A DNA stretch of 64,000 nucleotides, taken from JBFWWP01 sp050246115. Its GTDB lineage: Bacteria > Planctomycetota > UBA8108 > UBA1146 > JAJFFE01. Of this stretch, positions 23,401 to 26,716 are shown piece after piece. The notes below the pieces were generated by a model. The model was not told where the DNA came from and did no database searches. It saw nothing but the letters and a program-made list of their open reading frames with translations. Numbering within the stretch: position 1 is the first letter of the stretch; each line of letters begins with the position of its first letter. The stretch is taken from NCBI GenBank assembly GCA_050246115.1, contig JBFWWP010000001.1, forward strand, positions 186,001 through 250,000, read 5' to 3'. A program made the translations under genes and the position numbers.

Positions 23401-23627
23401 ACGGCTTCGACGGTGGTCCCTTCGACCCCGGCCGCTGGGAGCCCCGCGGGCGTCGCGGGCGAGCCGCCGAGCGTTACGCTGCCGCCAACGAGGGTGCCGG
23501 TCGTTGCAGCGCCCCCGCCTCCGCCCCCGCCGCTGCCGCCGCAGCCAACCAAACTCGAGAGCACGGCCAGGGCCAGCAGGCCACCGAAGACGCGACACCC
23601 AGTGCGCTCGAAGAGGAAACTCCTCAT
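5448..23627 (-). CDS. Giant carboxypeptidase-regulatory-like repeat lipoprotein (6,059 aa)
   Basis: One uninterrupted 18.2-kb frame. The N-terminus MRSFLFERTG is followed by a hydrophobic stretch and the lipobox LVGC, with Cys29 as lipidation site and a Gly-rich linker after it. The rest is mostly repeats of about 90-115 residues, roughly fifty in all, each built as LTGTVxxxxGxPV ... FVxVxDAxTGxFVxGxPTxxxGxYxLxLxxGSYxLxVDPxSLPPGxxxPxPxxVxV. This is the pattern of carboxypeptidase-regulatory-like/Cna-B beta-sandwiches. Two non-repeat inserts, near residues 4536-4870 and 5717-6059, open with an NTF2/SnoaL-like helix pattern (VRAVVGEVFAAITDGDATALAALL) and end in a beta-rich domain. Those inserts belong to a duplicated superblock listed separately. 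I see no catalytic residues, no LPXTG and no second membrane anchor. Most likely a very long, stiff surface fibre or adhesin held by its lipid. It is monocistronic with long gaps on both sides. Confidence 0.9.
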   Translation of the reverse strand: MRSFLFERTGCRVFGGLLALAVLSSLVGCGGSGGGGGGGAATTGTLVGGSVTLGGSPATPAGLPAAGVEGTTVEAVDADGDVIASTTTDANGDYTLRLPDGNFELGIRVGTTDYFIPLREAVIVQGTSVQGTTTVGGTPTLDFEVPAPLETLTGQVNAGMTGASGVVVEFVDVETGLARFQETTAANGSFSVTTLPIGRFSVQVDSSSVPSGFAVPTPQIVAVTDSGISPASVTITLATAVVTSGTITSTSGLAPVAGLSPQGGLQPAFLPEAPLTVNPGAEVVVFETGFGEVARFPITDDGDFDLNLRDGSYTLVFQGLGADVVAPPPTRIIVQNGLVYTDESDTAFDPTMASLSPTAAEVSATLTGSVTRGGTAVRTRVLAVDPTTGGVLASADTTAAGAYSLPLADGSYDITIPSNLLPPGLVPPLPVRVAVEAAASPGAPFLEAAGTANDGVVDFALAATNVALSGVVRDSMANPVADVRVRALKGSEVIARAVSDSSGAYTLRLPLGTIDIAVNRDTVPTGLLAPEPTRVEVALAGANPVITGPTGVLTSLDITFTSRAPNVTGAVTFDFNGNSTVEASEFVGCRVIAWDPSEQRVLFDTPTNPTNGEYALTLPDGTYVVGLDPQSLPPGSAAPPRQQISVATGGVSTADGNTNATATIDFQLVRRAATLTGVVSINARGTSIALDLVDSSAGVLVSKVRSEALSGAYRMPLFPGAYELRVDAETLPAGTALPNPIPLSVATNGTISTTTGNITTLDIALTRVVAELTGTITVSRSGDDLPLDVQLVVRDPQSLAILQTVRTDAATGSYLLRLLPGSKRIGIDPSSIPPGVQPAIPVQVLVTGTTVTGDGVASNTLDFSLQDIRSAGVDITGTVFDNTSGNGIPAQVVLFDPASGSDQNFILSVPTDANGDFALRVVDGTYELAVLPQSLPPTAIRPSNVTFSVQGMNIIESNSTLVGGMGVNAANDGTINFRIRDGASSGFTVTGTVLDGMNPIPGVRVRVRDAATESILASQVTDPVSGGFNFVLPLGSYLLGIDPTSLPFTYLVPPRKSILAVDNAGIQVTTNNGVVVMANMAGAYPFLFTPTAASQTLTGTVLDPSSNGLRVFVRVRDATSDEFVLGRWTDDVAGTFQALLAPGTYLVDVDPGSTPLGVVTPAPLSVTVTSTSILENSGTSNDGDLAFQLLTANRNVSGTVVTDGANPVACFVVVENAQTGAFVNGRPTAPATGNYQMIVPPGIYRVRVDAPSLPPGFTPPAEATVDATSSNPVADFTVSVASQCLSGNVLTDANLLPLTAFVRLENASTGQFVAGVPTEPDGSYELCAGPGSYELRVDPNSLPAGTITPTPVTVQITAATILENDATGAMNAANDGTVNFRVSEEAVANLAQLDGTITLTVAGATTPLGVFLFAEDAGTGQFVNGTFSSPVDGTYSLPLAAGSYRLFLEPGSLPPGLALPPPRLFTVAADDTITVQIEGVPVVTNTIDFVLQAAQNSVTGTVSLSGAGFPCFVQLVDPTNTDLVFFGVPTAANGTYSMLVPNGSYRLRVDRFSLPPGIVAPAGVNLTASTGFVSESQGTANDGVVNFTLSQSGATLQGYVVDDQNANVANDTDNRMFAFVKAFDVTNGFVAAQAPTAPGSYFNLPLGNGTYDILVDPPSLPLDVVPPVPTRVTVSGSTVTITSAGDGQLDPNSRLRITATRISVAATVNVIVDDGSGNDIPANVRVRDSAGNTLFVLFVPPTGAGANILLGDGSFTLSVLPGSTPPGLTIPDPTAVTVSGGTAMPAMVTISLTATSLSGTIYNAVSMGSLLVALDLLDGAGNVVSPNLPLMISGSDATYAADLGEGSYALRLRRATGVDSTEVLLPENTPITVTGGVIQNPDADPMLAGVQIDVFIPAIAATISGTVEVASAPLAGVPVILVNTFNNRIANRATTDMNGDYELAVPAGFYALLPEPEGLSLLAPDAIPAPPYEVQISPAGDISVVGQPGLCAAGGPNEACTGVDFSMVVFNPATDAQITGTVQSRPNAATPLAPIEGAVVLLLNNDFTPLAATTTDAAGEYTLFATSGLYRISVDPFQAEIGYPIVPLPDVLVSVDGTDVAETNVAGTGNVADDGIVNFNFSGASGLVHGRVQTASGQGVGAFLVVTNSTVTEFPTNFTYGVPTSPNGDYFLPIGEGSFKLWVDPNSVPPGYVAPQPSNFSVLGATVTEANTAGSNNVANDGTINPVVLSGGISIYAQVLDSAGNPAAAFVALLQAAPNPNDPPFFVAGAPTQPATGNVNLAAASGSYFLEVDPGSVPPDAQTPARVNVTVAGGAVSFAAGTETAMVGANTHAVLRLTSATTGVTGSVRNGMGNPVPTFVFAVDASTGAFIKDAPVQPSTGRYSMTLGNGVYDLIVDPFNLPPGVLAPSPVRVSVNGATVSEDNDVGVDPADGMTANMDDDGIVNFVVGSASATLTGYVRNPAGQGVFANVGLFAADSSGEYSVFVAGFPSDFTTGFFEVPVGTGTYLVTIDPFSLPPGLIAPVGVQISVTGATVTFPPSATVEVEMMVNRLILELEAAGSGVTGTVLNSAGNPVPVFVIAENATTHQFMGGAPTDANGDYVIGLPPGTYRVFVDPPSLPLGSVPPAPLTVSVSSSLTADVDFTISTAGATFTGNVLLRGPNWSDGVTTADCSNIPASVTADEAYPVSCAVVLLAPSQNPNNPPTFLAQTFSSPGTGFFSLPVGSGTYQVAIDGSTLPPGAIPPPPLTLTVSGSTITLSGSSDACSNNAAQKLILLSNSLLAIDGLVRDASDNPVGCFIEVIDANTGNFVTGTPNNPSDGSFSLPLGELTYQLRVDPFSVPAGLIAPPPVTISTTGGTISVSTVTGTSYSGGVLTITLDSASGAVSGTTTDADSNPLSVFVQAFTSAGDPVASSWSSPTDGAYSLALAPGIYEIAVEPFSLPPGFAPPATRVANLIEQSSATIDFEIETAPGTITGSIYFDSMGTPTGLPGFVEIVNATTGAFVTGSPSQPQANGEFTYTLNVGEGSYRIGVDPGSVPPGYVVPAPTAFTVNVNAISGEASITESNTTGTGNAANDGEINFLLTTAGATLNGRVVYDNMGTPTGLTAFVRVEQADGSGALVAEAATNGSGNFTLALGDGSYLLRVDPGSLPPGFLPPPALSMSVSGTSVTIAGTVVMGTYSLQVIQSGAQLTGTVTRASNSAAIQGAFLAVIDAATNGFVAGSSTAANGSYAIALGNGTYRVELDPFTLPNGLIPPAPTQIVVSGATISVGGSPIANLDIAVSGAAATVTIDVRDSQGAPMWVPVEVRDQATDSPIASPFVSGAPVEVGLPVGTYFVLVPTFGLPPGTSPPAPVSLVVSGNGTTQDSSGNPSDGLITLTIQQAAAIIGGTVTFDGMPASGVQVGATELGSGLLIANSFTNAQGMYALSLPTGEFDIAPVAGLPANAVPPAALLARVFGPGNVDPAGPYDFTVVSAAGSVSGTVTLDGVGVPATVLALVDTMGIFAPVASVETQVDGSFTLALAEDTFVVIAEIDVAALDPMPAAVIAPLPFDADVDTMATTTFNHDFDFFTPGAMGAPASQTLRGSITAGGAPFEAPILLAYQGKPMVRAEAVGGDYELAIMADSQRMFEVGLFAPELPTGYMAPTPVTITVDGSGIVGTGVTPDSGDFVLDFEVDVDGRALVGTVRDDSMNPLSGVEIVTLLANGNPGPVTTTDASGDYGMILPEGSYEVALGGGLPLGMVRPAAVAVAVTDNAGTLELTINGAPSVGGVLDWTVQTAHARLSGSVTSGMAPLPARIVAYSGGVEVTSVVSPGGTYELYLPVGSFSINAVPTLPVGQAVYALPFALTVTDTGALAQVSHDFAFDPVTAMHPGQTVQGSVLVDDMGYATELQVATTAGALVATLATDPAGQWSITLPPGTYRLTLLDADLPNNIVGPIRTDFEVTADALTGPAIRDGFLTIALFTTGFTVSGNVTLGANPVVGTYLFFTRSNDMPGKGGAGGSASAWAVTNDAGGYAVLLPEATYELELAVDTLPPDVVLPIFDDFEVADSDLVLDIALTAAAATISGSVTVAGSPAMAEVIAENAAGVEISSALTAADGTYALALPTGTFTLFPELADQSDLQSVATPDPVAVTVVSGMDQTGVDFAYLNAGGMVSTTFTVRVLLGGVPTQAEVHIRKLIGGNPLTFAFLSSPFGIPGGLSIALTDGAYTVQLLSASGVEFMNATPIAIQVAAGTVSSTGSPLPQNTLDITIDGGTLTGTLRDADGLPFQGANLQLLEIGGNAPLGMGMPSDPDGNFMLSGFSEGTYFLSVSTMGLSPGIAPPRLVPVHITMNGIGVSPPSVRLGLADAAGTLSGNVTIDGAGASGRVYAFDTGLRPVAVTMADGAGAFQLQLPAGTYTLLAQPDNVGNAVAPVLSAVTFMGNATQDIAFSSAAMSATLSGSVEVDGDPAEIPVLIYKAGDPPVPVALASPSPAGLYSVRLPVDTLEVVLAPWALPNALVAAEPASITVTSGNVAGTDPNGAAIANNTLDLDPYAASVFGEVRAVVGEVFAAITDGDATALAALLHGDTLWSGETRTQILANWPLRTNWGDPGVRYDHLIAAVTMNSANEYEVWIEQGRNLELATSDDTPIEFWWDARDSGNPAYRFVVKRDDDQSPWLMNGNQLHVADLWLEYATTSTEVGGMTTTGDRVEFGVEQRSTAPLASASVAGTGITDGTLTEDAPEWLAFVDSMTAGPSPFAAVLANLADGGSYGFTATTMAGPADMVDLTLNAPAALLFPNVTLTQTQGTDLLIAWGDISTRLDRAFSELCLELIEDPSGNPNSILESCGLPAGSSWVDVDGSQLMSGSTYELTLEYADVGGGIQTKVIEFGWPLTAGAIISGHVTDGNAPIVGAMIDVRDASTGSPIAMTTTETLGAYTVFLAPGNYTLQLTGLAPGLLPPPEVSLLIVDDMGSIAITVDGTPSMTGVIDWVVQAAVAQLTGQLLVDGMPGTGEIVAYVDGTFFTTVGASAGTYQLQLPAGEVVVFARPTGMTSHLVTPLPYTNTLTNTGSLQMLMHDFEYAPPSMMNPGQMLSGFVYSNGLPFGCDVEITSASGTLVANVPTSLMGNWELTLSPGTYGVAVSTATLPMGFTGLSSTTVVVTASDVTGPGVNQGTLTFVLNTMGTTVSGTVTHGMAGVADVILHFDPAVPMQPTAFVVTDANGMYSLVLTQGAYEVELDSSTLPSGVVLPILPDANVSGPSMTYDIALTTAAASASGSVTIDGSPAQAEIIALDDNGDEVAFAFTDANGDYAMPLPAGAFTLFAELETPDPIGLILPDPASVTITLGNDVANLDFDFVTVMGGNAQILKVRLLAAGQPVAGTVQITKVLGGSDVFFAELPTSFDGAQESARIALSDGTYHVLVIEANMQPVMLSAVEVVVGGGAINVGGQPLANNDLGIDLPQPLSGHVIFNGSAVAAATMWAVPKAGGMATTSLTDGGGEFQFTTLPDGDYYLTISPMSLPSGAALPRVQTLTVSGPQMRPSSVALCLMDKAGDLTGQVTVDAAGAPARVFIFDTALRLVSFVDTDMSGNYVAPLASGVYSVTAVLASPVGTESVALGSAISFSGNATRDLAFTTGTGTLLSGNFTIGGTGTATPLLVYAAGPPAVVHQLVVPSGSGAYAVQLPDGGFEVLPWLERLEVGDVAFAPVAISVASSTVTGNDMDGAAIASNTLNLDPYAATDAGAVRSVAGSFLAAISAGDTPTFAGLLDDVGTVFNGLDKTAWVLDWSSESSWGIQQFDQAVVVLTPVGSDEWQCQIERLRFSEVTSSGAATESFFDQRFSGSTETTFTVRRASGSDPWRIAGNGNDYGEAAIEHELCNVFDGMSDTTEEQAEFVVSEEGQTLASAAVAGTGISDGTLGAMVTPDGTEWSAFVNAMASGPSPFSATLASLVDGGTYSFTVGFTAAPTAMFDRLHHAPVMGLFPTAELTTIGTNSILSWEDVSTRLARPYLFTEVEVIHETMMGPMTMFEDADIPLGILCLDIDTGFFLPGDVYRFRVSVFDAGGAVQSYERVMTWPSP
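5451..12590 (-). repeat. Tandem duplication of a ~3.57-kb coding superblock
   Basis: Within the giant gene, residues ~3680-4875 (about 12590-9000) and ~4876-6059 (about 9000-5451) align collinearly. Shared landmarks in order are: GVLDWTVQ / GVIDWVVQ; MHPGQTVQGSV / MNPGQMLSGFV; DIALTAAAATISGSVTVAGSPA / DIALTTAAASASGSVTIDGSPA; GRVYAFDTGLRPV / ARVFIFDTALRLV; GNATQDIAF / GNATRDLAF; LDPYAASVFGEVRAV / LDPYAATDAGAVRSV; and ASASVAGTGITDGTL / ASAAVAGTGISDGTL. Each copy has about eight beta-sandwich repeats, one NTF2-like insert and one beta-rich closing domain. Identity by eye is moderate, so the duplication is old. Confidence 0.85.
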
Positions 23628-24027
23628 GTCGTGAACCCCGCAAATCTGTGACGAGATGAGAGCCGCAGCATGGCATTGCGACGGACTCTGGGTTTGAGAA
23701 CCGATACGCGCGGTATCGGCGCTGCCTGCGGACAGCCTTGAGCTGCACTCCGCGGAAACCGGTCGCCGTCGGGCCCAACGGCCGAGAAAGTGAGATCTCT
23801 CCGAGTTTCGGTCAGTGGCTCTTGCGTGCGCCGAGCCGGTGAGGACAGGGAGGACGGAGCGGTGAGAGGGAGTAGGTTCGCGGACGGCGTTTCGTCTTCA
23901 GGGCTTGGCCTTCGAGACGAAGGTCAACCACCCACTGAGGACGCTTTCGATGGGCAAGCGGACGAGGGGTTGAAGCCGTGGAGCACCATCAGGATGGCCC
24001 GCAGAACCAGCGCGTCGTTGACAGCGG
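23628..24027. other. Intergenic region upstream of the giant gene
   Basis: 400 bp between the glycosyltransferase stop and the start of the giant gene, both leftward. It must contain the giant gene's promoter unless transcription reads through. I see no coding signal and no RNA gene. The dyad at 23701-23719 is the only clear structure. Confidence 0.5.
23701..23719. promoter_or_regulatory. 7-bp-arm dyad upstream of the giant gene
   Basis: The perfect inverted repeat CCGATAC-GCGCG-GTATCGG lies about 75 bp upstream of the start codon of the 6,059-residue lipoprotein. Position and symmetry fit an operator, but no -10/-35 pair is obvious beside it and no regulator gene is adjacent. Confidence 0.3.
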
Positions 24028-25167
24028 TCATCCGCCGACCAGGCGGTCGTAGAGCGAGACGACGCGTCGCGCTTGTTCGCTGGGCGAGAACCGGGCTTCG
24101 GCGTCGAGGCGGGCGCAGCTTGCCATCGCGCTTCGCCGCTGGGGGTCGCGCTCGAGCTCGCAGACTGCGGCGGCGAAAGCCTGCGGAGTTTCTTCACACA
24201 CGAGTCCCGTTTCACCATGGCGGACGAGCTCCGTGAGCATCCCGCGAGCGGTGCAGATGACCGGTAGTCCCATGGCCAAGGCCTCGCGCACGGCCCGGGC
24301 GGTACCGTCGGTGCCCGGCACGAGGAACAGCTTCACATCGAGCATGCGCAGCGCCGCGACGTATCGGTCCCCCTCGAAGAAGCCCGGGAAGAACACGACG
24401 CGGTCGAGGAGGCCGCGTTGGCGAGCGGGTTCTCGGGCCACGGTTTCGAGCTGGCTACCCCGGCCGAGAATGAGCAGTCGGAATCGGGGGCATGTCGCCG
24501 AGACCTGTTCCGCGAGATCCAAAAGCAGATCGAAGCGGCGTTGCGGTTGGACGCGGGCCACGATCCCGACGAGGAAGTCGTCGGGGCGAAAGCCGAACTC
24601 GGAACGCAGGTCGGCGAGCGGCCGGTGGGGCGAGAATCGGTCCAGATCGATCGCCGGATCCAGGGAGTGGAGGCGATCGGCCGGCAAGCCCAACTCGAGC
24701 AGGCGACTCTGGACCCGCTTCGAGAACGCGAGAACTGCCTGCGCCTCGGCGAGGCTCTCGACCCAACGCGCGTCGATCGCCTCCGGATCGGTCTCGTACA
24801 CCGTGCGCACGAGCAAGGGGCGGTGTCCGCGCAACCGGCGTATGGCCTGGCGTGCGATTCGAAAGTCGTTGTCGAGGTGGCAGTGGACCAATGCGAACGA
24901 GTCTTGCGCGAGGATCCTTGCGAGTTTTCTCACATCCGCGGGGTTGCGCAACCACGAGCGGTGCTTCCCCAGGTGGAGGTCGGTGATCGCTTCGACCCCG
25001 AGCGCGCGCGCTTTCACGGCCAGGTAGTTGAACGGAGCTCGGCGGAGATAGCCGCTGCTGCGCAAGGTGACATCGACGCCTTCGGCGAGCAGGCTTGCAA
25101 CCAGGCTCACCGCCGGGTCGGATGGTCCGGTCCACTTGTAGTTGCTCAGGAGGTGCAGTACGCGCAC
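24028..25167 (-). CDS. Family 4 glycosyltransferase
   Basis: 379 residues from a GTG at 25167, giving the typical GT4 start VRVLHLLSNYKWTGPSDPAV; a TTG 78 bp upstream would only add an unmatched tail. The N-terminal Rossmann half includes LVHCHLDNDFRIARQAIR. The C-terminal half has the nucleotide-sugar domain: DFLVGIVARVQPQRRFDLLLDLAEQV, LLILGRGSQ, VVFFPGFFEGDRY, and the donor-site region GTDGTARAVREALAMGLPVI with the conserved Glu. Retaining GT-B transferase of cell-surface polysaccharide or lipid glycosylation; acceptor and sugar unknown. It is the only surface-glycan gene in the window and sits upstream of the giant lipoprotein, so a role in modifying that protein is possible but only by proximity. 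Confidence 0.85.
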   Translation of the reverse strand: MRVLHLLSNYKWTGPSDPAVSLVASLLAEGVDVTLRSSGYLRRAPFNYLAVKARALGVEAITDLHLGKHRSWLRNPADVRKLARILAQDSFALVHCHLDNDFRIARQAIRRLRGHRPLLVRTVYETDPEAIDARWVESLAEAQAVLAFSKRVQSRLLELGLPADRLHSLDPAIDLDRFSPHRPLADLRSEFGFRPDDFLVGIVARVQPQRRFDLLLDLAEQVSATCPRFRLLILGRGSQLETVAREPARQRGLLDRVVFFPGFFEGDRYVAALRMLDVKLFLVPGTDGTARAVREALAMGLPVICTARGMLTELVRHGETGLVCEETPQAFAAAVCELERDPQRRSAMASCARLDAEARFSPSEQARRVVSLYDRLVGG

Positions 25168-25350
25168 GAATGGGCCTTTGCGGTCAAGAAATCCCGGAGG
25201 CGATACCGTTGAGCGGGATTGTCGTGTTCGCTCCGGTTCGCGCAAGGCTTCAGCAGCGGTTCAGGGGGTCGAACTCGGCCAGCAGGCGAGGTTTCCACCG
25301 GGGCGGCCCCGCAACAGGTCGGCTGAGCCTCCTCGGGGTTTGGCACCAAC

Positions 25351-25652
25351 GTGGGTCAGGACGCGGGCCATGTCTCCTACTCCGCGAACACCCCACCGGA
25401 GTCGGGTGCGACGAACATCGCAGATGGGGTCTTCACCGTGAGCTTCCTGTTCCCCTTCGGCGCGCCGCCCACCTTCAGCTGCGAAGACGCCTGCGACGCG
25501 AACGACGATGGCGCGATCGACATCGCTGACCCGCTTGCACTTCTTGGCTCACTCTTTGGGGCACCCACGGTGCCACTGCCTCACCGATGTTCTGCGACGT
25601 CGATCCGACCCCGGAGACCCTCACCTGCGTCATGAGTACCGCGACGCGTTGA
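25351..25652 (+). pseudogene. Broken dockerin-like double calcium repeat fragment
   Basis: The frame from about 25390 reads SGATNIADGVFTVSFLFPFG then CEDACDANDDGAIDIADPLALLGSLFGAPTVPLP. These are the two halves of the planctomycete dockerin-like domain, also present intact at 31.1 kb. The usual ending (P.FPxCxxDPTxDxLxC) is present only in another frame: SPMFCDVDPTPETLTCV, from the TCACCG after position 25580 to a TGA at 25650-25652. A frameshift therefore lies near 25580. The usual RGDxNxDG lead-in and a signal peptide are missing upstream. I read it as the relic of a secreted protein gene. The rest of the 25168-25803 gap holds nothing I recognise. Confidence 0.7.
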
Positions 25653-25803
25653 TCGAGAAACTCCTCGGGTCCGCGAGGTCGGGTGCCCCTGGGCCGAGCC
25701 AAGGGTTCGCTCGAAGCCAAGCTCCTTGATGCTCTCTTGCCCTGCAGAGTTGCCATCGTCTCGAGGCGCTGATGCCCCACCGGGCGTCACGTCGATCGGC
25801 TGC

Positions 25804-26253
25804 TCATTCCACGAAGCGACTGCGCTCCGCCTCCGTTGGGACGCGACAGGTTCGCCGGTGGCCGAAGAGCCGATACCGTGAGCGGGCGACGATTCGATAG
25901 GCCGGATTGCGCAGCCAGCGCGGCACGATCGACAACCACGACAGGAGCGGCCACGGCATGCGCAGGTGCCGGAAGGCGCGGAGGGCCGCGTCCGAGCGGA
26001 TGAAGACGCGGTCGCCCTCGACGACGACCATGCTTTCGAGGTCGCTCGGAAGATCATGCCTGCGGAGCAACGCCTGACCCGCGGCGGACTGCCGCGATAG
26101 GAAGCGGATTTTCCCAAGAGGATCCCGACGAAGGCAGAAGTCGACGAAGCCGCTGCACAGGTTGCACTCGCCGTCGAACATCACGAGTACGCCCGGGGCC
26201 TCGGCAGCCGTACGGATTCCGCGATCGTTTTCCCGTGCTTCGACGATGGCCAC
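25804..26253 (-). CDS. DCC-family (DUF393) thiol-disulfide oxidoreductase-like protein
   Basis: 149 residues from a GTG at 26253, which has an excellent GGAGG Shine-Dalgarno seven bases upstream; the longer frame extending to 26838 is not supported. The signature D27-GE-C30-NL-C33 (MFDGECNLCSG) is the DxxCxxC motif of the family, followed by FVDFCLRRDPLGKIRFLSRQSAAGQ, then the ESMVVVEGDRVFIRSDAALRAFRHL core and a C-terminal R-RYRLFGHRRTCRVP. Members are small thioredoxin-like proteins with presumed redox function, rarely characterised. It diverges from recQ across 463 bp. Confidence 0.88.
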   Translation of the reverse strand: MAIVEARENDRGIRTAAEAPGVLVMFDGECNLCSGFVDFCLRRDPLGKIRFLSRQSAAGQALLRRHDLPSDLESMVVVEGDRVFIRSDAALRAFRHLRMPWPLLSWLSIVPRWLRNPAYRIVARSRYRLFGHRRTCRVPTEAERSRFVE

Positions 26254-26716
26254 GCCAAATCCTCCAAGAGTGGTGCGCTTCTCCGCGACTCGATTTTGTC
26301 CAAGGGGGCCTTCAAAAAACCCCTTGCGGCTGCAGCCGAGCCGCACCCGCTTCACTCGAAAACGCTCGCTTTCGACTCGCCTTCGACTCTTAGCGCCAAG
26401 CGCGAGCCGCAGTTGCTCGCGAATGGGCTTGATTCGAGGCAGTCCCTGCTCGGGAAACCGCTCGCTGCGCGCCGGGTTGCTTCGCACCGAGTCGCTTCGA
26501 GAGCCACGGTCGCCCTGCCGTCGGTCCGGACGGGACGCCCTTGGCCTGCTCCAAGTGTCGCGGGCGGCTCGCTCGAGCGCAAGACGGTCGCGATCGCCAT
26601 GGGTCTCGCGCGGGTCTTTCGGTTGCCGGCGCCGCAGGCATCGGGCACCCTGCGGCACCTGCGAAGAACGTTGACGATTCACGGTAACGGCAAGCGAGCC
26701 GCAGAGGGGAACGAGC
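26254..26716. other. Divergent intergenic region upstream of recQ
   Basis: 463 bp between the DCC protein and recQ. It includes a dispersed repeat copy at 26299-26397. The remainder (to about 26640) has open frames in several directions but no homology I recognise. TTGACG at 26671-26676 resembles a -35 box for recQ, but no matching -10 box is visible at the right distance. Confidence 0.45.
26299..26397. repeat. Dispersed ~95-bp element, copy 1
   Basis: Starts with the imperfect hairpin GGGGGCCTTCAAAAAACCCC and continues GCGGCTGCA, CACCCGC, CTTCACTCG, ACGCTCGC and GCCTTCGACTCTTAGCGC. The same order of blocks is found at 32818-32912. Non-coding, between divergent genes. Confidence 0.55.

Noticed and set aside
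21258..23651. A 797-residue rightward frame opposite the giant gene, plus many similar ones
   Set aside because: Composition is Arg/Gly/Asp/Glu-rich with no fold signature, as expected for the antisense of GC-rich repeats coding Gly, Val, Pro and Thr.
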